Shown: positions 7,935-16,619 of the stretch, in pieces
Layout of the letters: every line of letters begins with the position of its first letter
Numbering within the stretch: the first letter of the stretch is position 1
Origin: Actinomadura sp. J1-007
GTDB lineage: Bacteria > Actinomycetota > Actinomycetes > Streptosporangiales > Streptosporangiaceae
Assembly: GCF_009793335.1 (NCBI RefSeq)
Contig: NZ_WING01000002.1
Coordinates: 1,364,001 to 1,428,000, forward strand
DNA length: 64,000 nucleotides
Direction: 5' to 3'
Notes under the pieces: generated by a model
Seen by the model: only the letters and a program-made list of their open reading frames with translations
Told to the model about the DNA's origin: nothing
Databases searched by the model: none
Made by a program: the position numbers and the translations under genes

Positions 7935-9404
7935 ATGTCCCGAGTCATGCCCCAAGCCGGACCGCCGGCGCCGCCCCCGCCCCGTCCGTTCTCGTCGTCG
8001 GGCCTGTTCCGGCTGAAGCCCGTCGACACCTCGGAGGAGGAGACCGCGGGCGGCCTGCGCCGCACGATGGGCCTCTGGCAGCTCGTCGCGCTCAGCCTCG
8101 GCGGCCTCGTCGGCGCGGGCGTGTTCTCGCTCGCCGGCGTCGTCGCGCACGAGGACGCCGGGCCCGGCGTCATGATCTCGTTCCTCATCGCGATCGTCGC
8201 GAGCGGCGCCGCCGCGCTCTGCTACGCCGAGTTCGCCGGCATGATCCCGAAGGCCGGGTCCGCCTACACCTACTCCTACGCCACGCTCGGCGAGGTCGTC
8301 GGGTGGGCGATCGGCTGGGACCTGCTGCTGGAGTACACCGCGATCGTCGCGGTCGTCGCCATCGCGATCAGCGGCTACCTGTCGTACCTGGCCGGGCAGG
8401 CGGGCCTGGACCTGCCGTCCTGGATGCTCGGCGCGCCCGGCACCGGGTCCGGCCACAAGGTGGACCTGTTCGCGGCGCTGCTGTGCCTGCTGCTGGCGTT
8501 CGTCCTGTCGCGCGGGACGAAGGAGTCCGCGCGGTTCGAGACCGTCCTCGTCGTGGTCAAGCTCGGCATCGTCGCGCTCGTGGTCGTCGCCGGCGCCTTC
8601 CACATCTCCGGCGGCAACTACTCGCCGTTCCTGCCGTTCGGCGTCGGCGGCGCGGTCACCGGCGCCGCCACCACGTTCTTCGCGGTGTACGGCTACGACG
8701 CGATGAGCGCGGCGGCGGAGGAGAGCGCCGAGGCGAAGAAGGTGCTGCCGAAGGCCATCGTGGTGTCGCTCGGCATCGCCGCCGTCATCTACCTGCTGGT
8801 CTGCCTCGTCCTGCTCGGCATGCAGGACTACCGCGACATCGACGTCAAGAGCCCGTTCTCCAGCGCGCTGTCGTCGGTCGGGCTCGCCTGGCTCGGGACG
8901 ATCGTCGCGGTCGGCGCCGTCCTCGGCATCGCCACGTCCGCGCTCGCCAACATGATGGCGGTGACCCGCGTGTGGTACTCGATGAGCCGCGACGGGCTGC
9001 TGCCGAGGTACTTCTCCAGGAACCACCCGCGCCGCGCCGTCCCGACCCGCGTGATCTGGCCGGTCGGCGCCGGGTCGGCGCTGATCGCCGGGTTCCTGCC
9101 GATCCGGGAGGCCGCCGACCTCACCAACATCGGCATCCTGATGGCGTTCATCGTGGTCGCCGCCGCGGTCGTGGTGATGCGCCGGACCCGGCCCGACCTG
9201 CCGCGCTCGTTCCGCACGCCGTGGGTCCCGGTCGTCCCGCTGGTCGGGATCGGGTTCTCGGTCTGGCTGATCGCGAACCTCGACTGGATCACCTGGGTCC
9301 GGTTCGCCGGGTGGATGCTCATCGGCATGGTCTTCTACGCGTTCTACGGCTACCGCAACTCCGCCGAGAACGCCGCCCGCACCGACGAAGGGAGCACCCC
9401 GTGA
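7935..9404 (+). CDS. APC superfamily amino acid permease
   Basis: Cytoplasmic-membrane transporter of 489 aa with about twelve hydrophobic segments. The first one contains SLGGLVGAGVFSLAG, the unwound-helix motif of cationic/neutral amino-acid antiporters. The ATG at 7935 was chosen because GGAGGG lies six bases upstream; an earlier ATG would add a proline-rich stretch without a ribosome binding site. The N-terminus is Pro-rich. Its stop overlaps the dehydrogenase GTG. Position inside the operon makes hydroxyproline or proline the likely cargo (inference). Confidence 0.86.
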   Translation: MSRVMPQAGPPAPPPPRPFSSSGLFRLKPVDTSEEETAGGLRRTMGLWQLVALSLGGLVGAGVFSLAGVVAHEDAGPGVMISFLIAIVASGAAALCYAEFAGMIPKAGSAYTYSYATLGEVVGWAIGWDLLLEYTAIVAVVAIAISGYLSYLAGQAGLDLPSWMLGAPGTGSGHKVDLFAALLCLLLAFVLSRGTKESARFETVLVVVKLGIVALVVVAGAFHISGGNYSPFLPFGVGGAVTGAATTFFAVYGYDAMSAAAEESAEAKKVLPKAIVVSLGIAAVIYLLVCLVLLGMQDYRDIDVKSPFSSALSSVGLAWLGTIVAVGAVLGIATSALANMMAVTRVWYSMSRDGLLPRYFSRNHPRRAVPTRVIWPVGAGSALIAGFLPIREAADLTNIGILMAFIVVAAAVVVMRRTRPDLPRSFRTPWVPVVPLVGIGFSVWLIANLDWITWVRFAGWMLIGMVFYAFYGYRNSAENAARTDEGSTP

Positions 9405-10810
9405 ACCCCGTGCAGACCCCGGACCAGGCGGTCGCCGCCGCCGCGTCCGCCGCCGAGGCGTGGGGCACCGCGCCACCCGCGGCCCGCGCCGCGGCGCTCA
9501 CCGCCGTCGCCGACGCCCTGGAGGGCGCCCGCCCCGAGCTGGTGGCGCTCGCCGACGCCGAGACCCGCCTCGGCGAGGCCCGGCTGAACGGCGAGCTGAC
9601 GCGCACCGCGTTCCAGCTCCGGCTGTTCGCCGACCACGTGCTGGACGGCGCGTACCTCGACGCGCGGATCGACCGCCCCGACCCGGACTGGCCGACCGGC
9701 CCCCGTCCCGACCTGCGCCGCTACCGGGCACCGGCCGGGCCGGTGCTGGTGTTCGCCGCGAGCAACTTCCCGTTCGCGTTCAGCGTCGCGGGCGGCGACA
9801 CCGCGTCGGCGTGGGCGGCGGGCTGCCCGGTCGTCGTCAAGGCCCACCCCGGCCACCCGCGGCTGTCCCGCCGCACGGCCGAGATCATCGCCGGGGCCGT
9901 CCCCGAGGGCGTCTTCGGGCTGGTCGAGGGGGAGGCGGACGGCGTGGCGGCGCTGCGCCACCCCGCGCTCGCCGCCGCCGCGTTCACCGGGTCCGAGCGC
10001 GGCGGGCTCGCCCTGGCGAGGATCGCCGCCGAACGGCCCGTGCCGATCCCGTTCTTCGGCGAGCTCGGCAGCGTCAACCCGGCGGTCGTCACGCCACGCG
10101 CGGCCGAGGCCCGCGCCGCCGAGATCGCCCAGGGGTACGCGGCGTCCCTCACCCTCGGCGCGGGCCAGTTCTGCACCAACCCCGGCCTGCTGTTCGCGCC
10201 CGCCGGGCTGCTCGGCCCGGTCGCCGACGCCGTCCGCGCCGCCGCGCCGGCCCCGATGCTGAACGACCGCATCCAGCGCGGCTACCTGGAGGTCGCGGGC
10301 GCGCTCGGGGCACGGCCCGGCGTCCGCCGCGTGGTCTGGCCGGACGACCCGTCCGCGCCCGTCCCGCGGCTGCTCGCCATGGACCTCGACGCGTTCGACG
10401 CCGACCGCGCCGACGCCGCGCGGGAGTGCTTCGGCCCGCTCGGGCTCGTCGTCGCCTACGACGACCTCGCGCGCGTCGCGGGCGTCGTCGCGGCGCTGCC
10501 CGGCCAGCTCACCGCGTCCCTGCACGCCGAGCCGGAGGAGGCCGGCGGCCTCGCCGCCCTCGCGCGCGTCCTCGCCGGCCGCAGCGGGCGCGTCCTGTGG
10601 AACCAGTGGCCGACCGGCGTCTCCGTCACGTCCGCGATGCAGCACGGCGGCCCGTTCCCCGCGACGACCGCCCCGGCCACCACGTCGGTGGGGACGGCGG
10701 CGATCGAGCGGTTCCTGCGGCCCGTCGCGTTCCAGGGGTGGCCGCAGGAGCTCCTGCCGCCCCCGCTCCGCGACGCCAACCCCTGGAACGTCCCCCAGCG
10801 CGTCACCTGA
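9401..10810 (+). CDS. Aldehyde dehydrogenase, alpha-ketoglutarate semialdehyde dehydrogenase type
   Basis: NAD(P)-dependent dehydrogenase of 469 aa. Cys258 (GQFCTNPG) is the nucleophile and Glu221 (FFGELGSVNP) the general base; the FFGELG variant and the short C-terminus are characteristic of 2,5-dioxovalerate dehydrogenases. It would complete the pathway by oxidising the semialdehyde to 2-oxoglutarate. The GTG start overlaps the permease stop by four bases. It is the last gene of the operon; a small hairpin (10862-10880, six-base arms around CGGAAAA) follows before the next gene. Confidence 0.87.
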   Translation: MNPVQTPDQAVAAAASAAEAWGTAPPAARAAALTAVADALEGARPELVALADAETRLGEARLNGELTRTAFQLRLFADHVLDGAYLDARIDRPDPDWPTGPRPDLRRYRAPAGPVLVFAASNFPFAFSVAGGDTASAWAAGCPVVVKAHPGHPRLSRRTAEIIAGAVPEGVFGLVEGEADGVAALRHPALAAAAFTGSERGGLALARIAAERPVPIPFFGELGSVNPAVVTPRAAEARAAEIAQGYAASLTLGAGQFCTNPGLLFAPAGLLGPVADAVRAAAPAPMLNDRIQRGYLEVAGALGARPGVRRVVWPDDPSAPVPRLLAMDLDAFDADRADAARECFGPLGLVVAYDDLARVAGVVAALPGQLTASLHAEPEEAGGLAALARVLAGRSGRVLWNQWPTGVSVTSAMQHGGPFPATTAPATTSVGTAAIERFLRPVAFQGWPQELLPPPLRDANPWNVPQRVT

Positions 10811-10883
10811 CCCTGGCGCGGGGTGGGCATCGCTTGGTCGGCCCATGGGTGTGCCGTGTCCCGGAGTCGGAAAAACTCCGAGA

Positions 10884-11459
10884 ATGGAAACTCGTCCGCT
10901 TTTGGGGGAGTTGCGGGTGCGCTCCCGGGTGCTGGCCGGCGCCGCCGGGACCGTGGCGGCGCTGGCGGCCGGCTGGCCGCTGGCGAACGCCGCGCTCGGC
11001 GCGGGGCCAGGCCGGGAGCCGCTCCCCGCCGGGCGGATCCTGACCCTCGGCGGCGTGGCCGCGACCGCCAGCCTGACGGTCGGCGCCGGCTGGACGCTGG
11101 ACCGCTCGTCCAGCGGCCGCACCCGCGGGTACGCGCTCGCGCGCGGCGGCCTCGACCTGCGGGTCGACTACGTGACCCCGCCCGGCGGCCCCACGGCCGC
11201 CGAGCTGTGGGAGGGCCTCGGCCGGGTCCTGCGGGTCGGCGACCCGGGCGCAAGGCTCGGCGCCGCCCGCCCCGCGGGCACCGCGCACGGCGCGTCCGGG
11301 CTCACCGGGACGCTCGTCCGCAAGGGCCGCAGGGGGCAGGCGACCGTCCTCCCCGCGCCGGACGGGTCGGTGGCCGTGGAGGCCCTCGCGGTCGGCGGGG
11401 ACGCCGCGGCACGGGCCGCCGCCCGCCGCGTGGTCGCCTCGATCGTGTTCGGGACATGA
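10884..11459 (+). CDS. Small membrane protein of unknown function
   Basis: I do not recognise this 191 aa protein. It has two hydrophobic segments near the N-terminus (about residues 16-37 and 52-72), then a soluble domain of about 110 residues ending in a basic Ala-rich helix. The start is uncertain: an upstream in-frame ATG at 10845 would add 13 residues; neither has a good ribosome binding site, and a hairpin sits just before 10884. Its TGA overlaps the ATG of the PrsW-type protease, so they form a two-gene unit. It could be a partner or substrate of that protease (inference). Confidence 0.6.
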   Translation: METRPLLGELRVRSRVLAGAAGTVAALAAGWPLANAALGAGPGREPLPAGRILTLGGVAATASLTVGAGWTLDRSSSGRTRGYALARGGLDLRVDYVTPPGGPTAAELWEGLGRVLRVGDPGARLGAARPAGTAHGASGLTGTLVRKGRRGQATVLPAPDGSVAVEALAVGGDAAARAAARRVVASIVFGT

Positions 11460-12519
11460 GCGGGACCGCCGCGCCGCGGCGGGTCCTCGCGCCCCCGCGC
11501 GCGTCCAGGCAGGAGAGGGCCGCGCGGACGCTCCTCTGGGCGGGCGCCGCGGCGGGCCTGTTCCTGCTCGCCGAGAACCTCAAGGGCGTCGCGGCCGAGT
11601 TCCCCGGCGACCTGCTCCTCGCGGTGCTCATCGAGGCGGTCGTCGCGCTGGCCGGGTTCGGGCTGCTGCGGCGGCTCCGGCCGATCCACCCGCCGCCGTG
11701 GGGCCCGTCCGGGGCGAGCCTCGCGTGGGGCGCGACCGCCGCCGCCGGGTGCGCGCTGCCCGCCAACGGCGGCCTGATGGCCGTCTGGTCCAAGACCGGC
11801 GGGACCGGCTTCGCCGACGAGTGGGGCGCCGCGCTGACCGCCCCGGTGAACGAGGAGACGCTGAAGGCCGCCGGGATCGTGATGCTCGCGCTCGCCGCCC
11901 CGTACGCCCTGCGCGGGCCCGTGGACGGCATGATGCTCGGCGCGCTGACCGGCCTCGGCTTCCAGGTGACCGAGAACGTCATCTACGGGGCCAACTCCAT
12001 CATCCAGTCCGGCGGCGTCGAGCCCGGCCTGTCGGTCGTCCGCACCTCGCTGCTGCGGGTCGGCGTCACCGGGCCCGGCTCGCACTGGACCATGACCGCC
12101 GTCGCCGGGGCGGGCATCGGCTACCTCGTCGCGCGGGTGTGTGGGGCGCGCGGCACGCCGTGTTCCTGTTCCTGTGCGCGTACGGGATGCACTGGTTCTT
12201 CGACGCGCCCGTCCTGCCGCCCGGCAGCGGCACGCTCGTCAAGACGGCGGTCGACTTCCTCGTCGCGGCGATCGTCTACCTGGCCCTGCGGCGCGCCTAC
12301 CGCGCGCGGGCGCGGCGCGTCCTCAGCGCCCAGTTCGCGGCGGGGGAGGCGCCGTCCAGCGAGGTCAAGTTCATGCTCAGCAGGCGGGGCCGCCGCCTCG
12401 CCCGCCGCCGCGTCCCCGCGGGCCCCCACCACGACGCCCTCGCCGCCTGGCAGCAGGCCGAACTGGACCTCCTGGACGCCCGCGCCGCCGACGCCACCAG
12501 CCTCACGCCCCGCCGCTGA
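11456..12519 (+). CDS. PrsW family intramembrane metalloprotease (frameshifted)
   Basis: Polytopic membrane protein of about 354 aa when one base is restored. The PrsW/CAAX-protease-like motifs are in order: NEETLK (EExxK), FQVTENVIYG (FxxxEN), SHWTMTA and HWFFDAP, supplying Glu and His metal ligands. The family cleaves membrane-bound anti-sigma factors or other helices. The first frame (11456 to about 12135) reads into nonsense; the second resumes with VWGARHAVFLFLCAYGMHW. Adding one G in the GGG run at 12135-12137 rejoins them exactly. The C-terminal 70 residues are a basic soluble tail. It is coupled to the preceding membrane protein by an ATGA overlap. Confidence 0.75.
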
Positions 12520-12569
12520 CGCGGCCCCGCGACAGTCGTTCGACCATGAAGGACCTTGAGACCGAACGC

Positions 12570-12593
12570 CACGCCCTTCCCGCCTGGGGCGTG
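12570..12593. terminator. Candidate terminator between convergent genes
   Basis: CACGCCC (12570-12576) and GGGCGTG (12587-12593) form a seven-base stem with a ten-base loop, placed between the ends of the PrsW gene and the leftward hydrolase gene. There is no T tract, as is common in high-GC actinomycetes. Confidence 0.4.
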
Positions 12594-12609
12594 AGCCGGG
12601 GCGGTGGCG

Positions 12610-13392
12610 TCAGGTGGTGAAGAACTCGGTGAGGGCGGGGGCCAGCGCGTCGGGGGACACGTCGTGGGTCTGGCCGTCCAGGGTCCGGTGCCGGGCGGTG
12701 GGGATCGCGTCGGCGGTCGTCCGTGCCGCTCGCTGGAGGGGCTCGGGGCTCGCGCCGCCCGAGAGGACCAGCGCCGGAACGCCGATCCGCGCCGCCAGTT
12801 CGCGCGGAACGCGGCCGTCGCCGAGGATCTCGTCGTCGTACGCGAGGGTCGGGGCGATGGCCTCCATGGCGGCCCAGCCGGGCTGCGACCGCATACCGGC
12901 CACGGCCTGCGGGGGAACGCCGACGGTCGTCATGAACAGCTCGACGGCGTCGCCCCGCCGTCCGGCGGCCAGCAGCTCGTTGAGCCGCGCGGTGTACTCC
13001 TTGAGCCGCGCCGCGTCCTCGGACTCGCCCGTGAACGGCGGCTCGAAGCACGCCAGCTTCGCGATCCCCGTTCCCGACCCGGCGGCCGTCAGGGCGAGCG
13101 CGGCGCCGGACGAGATCCCGTAGACGTACGCCTCGCCGCCCGTCTCCGCGATGACGGCCCGCAGGTCCTCGACCTCGCGGGCGACCGCGTACGGCCCGGT
13201 GTCGCCGCTCTCGCCCCGGCCGCGGCGGTCGTAGGCGTAGACGGTGAACGCGTCGCGCAGCAGGGCGGCGAGGGGCCGCATCGGCCCGGCGGCGCGGTGG
13301 CACATCGCGCCGTCCACGAGGACGAGCGCGGGCCCGGTCCCGGACCGCTCGTAGGCGATCGCGGTGCCGTCGGCCGAAGTGACTGCCTGCAT
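12610..13392 (-). CDS. Alpha/beta hydrolase
   Basis: Cytosolic hydrolase of 260 aa without a signal peptide. The oxyanion strand (LVLVDGAMCH), nucleophile elbow GISSGAAL (Ser as nucleophile) and C-terminal HDVSPDALAPALTEFF with the catalytic His give the usual triad order. The substrate is not evident; relatives include haloperoxidase- and esterase-type enzymes. A good AGGGAG site precedes the ATG. It lies 13 bases after the SRPBCC gene and is the third gene of the ArsR operon, so it should share that control. Confidence 0.8.
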   Translation of the reverse strand: MQAVTSADGTAIAYERSGTGPALVLVDGAMCHRAAGPMRPLAALLRDAFTVYAYDRRGRGESGDTGPYAVAREVEDLRAVIAETGGEAYVYGISSGAALALTAAGSGTGIAKLACFEPPFTGESEDAARLKEYTARLNELLAAGRRGDAVELFMTTVGVPPQAVAGMRSQPGWAAMEAIAPTLAYDDEILGDGRVPRELAARIGVPALVLSGGASPEPLQRAARTTADAIPTARHRTLDGQTHDVSPDALAPALTEFFTT

Positions 13393-13405
13393 GTCGTTCT
13401 CCCTG

Positions 13406-13861
13406 TCAGTGGAGTTCCCGATCGGCCTGGAGGTCGGCCAGGTAGGCGTCGAAGCGGTCGAGGCTGGTGGCGAACCCCGCCCTGGCCTCGGCGCTCCGGT
13501 ACGCGGCGGGCACGTTCGTCTGGTGGGTGACCACCTCGGTGCGCCCGTCGCCCAGGTCCGTGAACGTCACGGTGGTGCGCATGCCGCCCCCGACGCCGGG
13601 CTCGATCCACACCAGCCGGTGCGGGCGGTCGACCTCGGCGTACACGGCGCGCATCGTGTGGGTGGAGCCGTCCGCGCCGACCATGGTCGTCTCGAACGCC
13701 CCGCCGGGACGCAGGTCGACCACGATGTTCCCGACCGGCGTGGTCGTCCCCTCCGGGCCCCAGAACCGGGCCAGGTGCTCGGGCGTGGTCATGCAGTCGA
13801 ACAGCAGCTCCGGCGGCGCCCGGTGCACGCGCCGGTAGGTGAACTCGCCCGTCTCGGTCAT
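13406..13861 (-). CDS. SRPBCC (AHSA1-like) domain protein
   Basis: Compact 151 aa protein of the START/Bet v1-like fold: an N-terminal strand (FTYRRVHRAPPELLFDCMT), PEHLARFWGPEG, then WIEPGVGGGMRTTVTFTDLGDG and a C-terminal helix, as in Activator-of-Hsp90-like proteins that bind hydrophobic ligands. Its ATG overlaps the ArsR stop (ATGA). ArsR-SRPBCC pairs are very common in actinomycetes; the ligand is unknown. Confidence 0.86.
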   Translation of the reverse strand: MTETGEFTYRRVHRAPPELLFDCMTTPEHLARFWGPEGTTTPVGNIVVDLRPGGAFETTMVGADGSTHTMRAVYAEVDRPHRLVWIEPGVGGGMRTTVTFTDLGDGRTEVVTHQTNVPAAYRSAEARAGFATSLDRFDAYLADLQADRELH

Positions 13862-14211
13862 GCCGTCCCCTCGTCGTCCTGCTCGGCGAGCAGCGCGGCC
13901 AGATGGCCTTCGAGGCGGTCGTGCCGCCCCGCCCAGATCCTCCGGTGCCGCTCGATCCATCCGGCGGCCTCGTCCAGGCGCACGGTCTCCAGGACGCAGG
14001 GCCGCGACTGCGCGGTCCGGGTCCGCGAGATGAGCCGGGCGCGCTCCAGCACCTTCAGGTGCTTGGACACCGCCTGCTGCGTCATCGCGAACGGCTCGGC
14101 GAGCTGGTTGACCGTCGCGTCGCCGCGGGCCAGGCGCTCCAGGATCGCGCGCCTGGTCGGGTCGGCGAGCGCCGAGAACACCAGGCTCAACTCGTCTTCG
14201 ACGACTGCCAT
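13858..14211 (-). CDS. ArsR family winged-helix regulator
   Basis: DNA-binding protein of 117 aa. FSALADPTRRAILERLARG and TVNQLAEPFAMTQQAVSKHLKVLERARLI are the classic ArsR helices. There are no metal-binding Cys pairs, so this is probably a non-metal member of the type partnered with SRPBCC genes. A palindrome (14245-14260) directly upstream is the probable autoregulatory site. It heads a three-gene leftward operon. Confidence 0.88.
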   Translation of the reverse strand: MAVVEDELSLVFSALADPTRRAILERLARGDATVNQLAEPFAMTQQAVSKHLKVLERARLISRTRTAQSRPCVLETVRLDEAAGWIERHRRIWAGRHDRLEGHLAALLAEQDDEGTA

Positions 14212-14244
14212 GCCAGGGAACCGTACTCACAACCAAGCCTTTGC

Positions 14245-14260
14245 ACAACCGTATGGTTGT
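14245..14260. promoter_or_regulatory. Palindromic operator of the ArsR gene
   Basis: ACAACC-GTAT-GGTTGT is a perfect six-base inverted repeat 34 bases upstream of the ArsR start, with an additional ACAACC half-site at 14229-14234. ArsR proteins of this class bind such short symmetric sites and repress their own operon (family knowledge). Confidence 0.65.
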
Positions 14261-14304
14261 AAAAAAGGCTAGGCAGGCTGCTGCACAGCAACCCCAGCCG
14301 TCAC

Positions 14305-14385
14305 GCGAGTGCGTTAACTGTCCGGGGGAGGCGAGGCCGAAGGCGAGCCTCCCCCGGACAGATCGCGAAGCGATGCAGCACTCGC
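14305..14385. terminator. Nested hairpin region downstream of the aldehyde dehydrogenase gene
   Basis: A perfect 12-base stem, TCCGGGGGAGGC (14321-14332) with GCCTCCCCCGGA (14347-14358), is enclosed by a second pair, GCGAGTGC (14305-14312) with GCACTCGC (14378-14385). The whole lies between the end of the leftward dehydrogenase operon and the ArsR promoter and should end transcription of the long amine operon. The inner loop itself repeats GAGGCCGAAGGCGA. Confidence 0.6.
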
Positions 14386-14440
14386 AAAGCAACGGTCAGG
14401 GAGCGAGCCTTTAGGCGAGCGGACTGGGCCGGGGCTTCAA

Positions 14441-15931
14441 TCAATACAGCTGGATCCAGGTGGTCTTGAGCTGGGTGTACTTGTCGAGCGCGTGCAGCGA
14501 CTTGTCGCGGCCGAAGCCCGACTGGGCGTAGCCGCCGAACGGCACGGTGATGTCGCTGGCGTCGAAGCAGTTGACCCAGACCGTCCCGGCGCGGATCGCG
14601 CGCGACATCAGGTGCGCCTTGGACAGGTCCCGCGTCCAGACGGAGGCGGCGAGGCCGTACGGGGTGCCGTTGGCCAGCGCGACCGCCTCCTCCTCGTCGT
14701 CGAACGGCAGGACGGCCAGCACCGGCCCGAAGACCTCCTCCTGCGCGATCCGCATGTCCGGGGCGACGCCGTCGATGACGGTCGGCTCGACGTAGAACCC
14801 GCCGGTCTCCTCCAGCGCCCGGTTCCCGCCGGTCAGGATGTCGGCGCCGTCGGCGCGGGCGGCGTCGAGGTGCCCGAGGACCCGTTCGAGGTGGACGCGT
14901 TCGACCAGCGCGCCGAGGGTGGTGGACGGGTCCAGCGGGTCGCCCGGCCGCAGCGCCTCGGACGCGCGGACGACGGCGTCCACCAGCTCGTCCTTGCGGG
15001 AGTGGTGCACCAGGAGCCGCGACCCCGCCGAGCACACCTCGCCCTGGTTGAAGAAGATCCCGCCCGCGACGGCCTCGGCGACCGTGGCGGTGTCGGGCGC
15101 GTCCGCGAGGACGACCTGCGGGCTCTTCCCGCCGAGCTCCAGGGACACCTGCTTCAGGTTGGACTCGGCGGCGTAGTGCATGAACATCCGCCCGACCTCG
15201 CCCGAGCCGGTGAACGTCACCGCGTCCACGTCCGGGTGGCGGCCGAGCGCGGCGCCGGCCGTCGGGCCGAAGCCGGGCACGACGTTCAGCACGCCGGGCG
15301 GGACGCCCGCCTCGGCGGCCAGCTCGGCGAGCCGCAGCGCGGTCAGCGGCGACTGCTCGGCGGGCTTCAGCACGACCGAGTTGCCCGTCGCGAGGGCGGG
15401 CGCGACCTTCCACGCGGCGAGCATCAGCGGGAAGTTCCACGGCACGATCGCGGCGACGACGCCGAGCGGCTCGCGGGTGATGGTCGCGAGCGTGCGCGGC
15501 CCGGTCGGCGCGACCTGGTCGTAGGTCTTGTCGACGGCCTCGGCGAAGAAGTCGAACGTCTGCACCGTGACGCGCAGGTCGACCGCGCGGGCGTCGGAGA
15601 CGGGCTTGCCCATGTCGAGGCTCTCGGTGAGCGCCAGCTCCTCGGCGTGCGCGTCGATCAGCTCGGACAGGCGGCGCAGCACGGCGCGGCGCTCGCGCGG
15701 GTGCAGGTCGCGCCAGCGGCCGTCCTCGAACGCGGCGCGGGCGGCGGCGACGGCCCGGTCGACGTCCTCGGCGTCCGCCTCCGCGACCGCGGCGATGACG
15801 CGGCCGTCGCGCGGCGACACCCGGTCGAACGTCCGGCCGCTCGCCGCGGGGCGGAACGCGCCGTCCACGAACAGCTCGGTGCGCAGGTCGATGTCGGGGA
15901 CCGCGATCGCCGCGGCGGCCTGCTCAGCCAT
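14441..15931 (-). CDS. Aldehyde dehydrogenase, PuuC-like (gamma-glutamyl-aminoaldehyde)
   Basis: NAD(P)-dependent dehydrogenase of 496 aa. Cys300 (NQGEVCSAGSR) is the nucleophile, Glu265 (LELGGKSPQ) the base; IVPWNFPL and the FTGSGEVGR nucleotide-binding motif are present. It resembles gamma-glutamyl-gamma-aminobutyraldehyde and betaine-aldehyde dehydrogenases. An AGGAGG site precedes the ATG, and the gene overlaps the PuuD-like gene by eight bases. It is the last gene of the amine operon, where it should turn the aldehyde made by the P450 step into an acid. Confidence 0.86.
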   Translation of the reverse strand: MAEQAAAAIAVPDIDLRTELFVDGAFRPAASGRTFDRVSPRDGRVIAAVAEADAEDVDRAVAAARAAFEDGRWRDLHPRERRAVLRRLSELIDAHAEELALTESLDMGKPVSDARAVDLRVTVQTFDFFAEAVDKTYDQVAPTGPRTLATITREPLGVVAAIVPWNFPLMLAAWKVAPALATGNSVVLKPAEQSPLTALRLAELAAEAGVPPGVLNVVPGFGPTAGAALGRHPDVDAVTFTGSGEVGRMFMHYAAESNLKQVSLELGGKSPQVVLADAPDTATVAEAVAGGIFFNQGEVCSAGSRLLVHHSRKDELVDAVVRASEALRPGDPLDPSTTLGALVERVHLERVLGHLDAARADGADILTGGNRALEETGGFYVEPTVIDGVAPDMRIAQEEVFGPVLAVLPFDDEEEAVALANGTPYGLAASVWTRDLSKAHLMSRAIRAGTVWVNCFDASDITVPFGGYAQSGFGRDKSLHALDKYTQLKTTWIQLY

Positions 15932-16619
15932 GTCGCCTCCTGGAATCCGCCACGTGGGCGTCGAACAGCGCTTGCTCGTACGGGGTCTCGGCCGCGTCGT
16001 CCTCGGGGTGCCACTGCACGGCGAGGACGGGCGCGTCGTCGTGTTCGAGGGCCTCGGCGCAGCCGTCGGGGGCGCGGGCGACGACGCGCAGCGCGTGCCC
16101 GACGGTGTCCACGCCCTGGTGGTGGTACGAGGAGACCGACACGGTGTCGGCGTCCAGCACCCCGGACAGGCGCGACCTCGGCTCGATCTTCACCTCGTGG
16201 TACGCGCGGTGGTCCAGGCCGCCCTCCAGGTGCTGGAGGAGCGTCCCGCCGCACGCCACGTTCAGCGCCTGCATGCCGCGGCAGATCGCGAGCAGCGGGA
16301 TGCGCTGCGCCAGCACCGCGCGGACGACCATGAGGTCGGCGTCGTCCTGGACGGGGTCCGGGTCGACGGTGCGGTCGTCGAGGTCCGCGCCGTACGTCCG
16401 GGGATGCAGGTCGCCGCCGCCGGGCAGCACGACGCCGTCGAAGCGCGCCAGGCGGGACGGCAGGTCGGCGGTCTCGCCGTGGTAGACGGTGACGGGCTCG
16501 CCGCCCGCCCGGTAGACGGCCTCCAGGATCTTCGCGGCGGCGACGACGCCGTTCAGCCGCAGGCCGTGGATCTTCGGGGAGCGCATGCCCGCCACCCCGA
16601 TCAGGGGGCGCGCGCTCAT
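15924..16619 (-). CDS. Gamma-glutamyl-gamma-aminobutyrate hydrolase family (PuuD-like)
   Basis: Class I glutamine-amidotransferase-fold hydrolase, 231 aa from the ATG at 16619, chosen because it overlaps the upstream stop (ATGA); a longer reading adds 13 unlikely residues. Cys113 (LLAICRGMQ), His204 and Glu206 (VQWHPED) form the triad, and FDGVVLPGGGDLHP is the oxyanion loop. It removes glutamate from gamma-glutamylated GABA-type products. Together with a glutamine-synthetase-like ligase it implies that the amine is carried through the pathway as a gamma-glutamyl conjugate. Confidence 0.88.
   Translation of the reverse strand: MSARPLIGVAGMRSPKIHGLRLNGVVAAAKILEAVYRAGGEPVTVYHGETADLPSRLARFDGVVLPGGGDLHPRTYGADLDDRTVDPDPVQDDADLMVVRAVLAQRIPLLAICRGMQALNVACGGTLLQHLEGGLDHRAYHEVKIEPRSRLSGVLDADTVSVSSYHHQGVDTVGHALRVVARAPDGCAEALEHDDAPVLAVQWHPEDDAAETPYEQALFDAHVADSRRRHG

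Noticed and set aside
7049..10810. A 1253-codon open frame on the plus strand
   Set aside because: It is Arg/Ala/Gly-rich and out of frame with the epimerase, permease and most of the dehydrogenase; only its last part is the real dehydrogenase. High GC content makes such shadows common.
12604..13530. Plus-strand open frame over the hydrolase and SRPBCC genes
   Set aside because: Antisense shadow; the minus strand has the ArsR-SRPBCC-hydrolase set with proper overlaps and ribosome binding sites.
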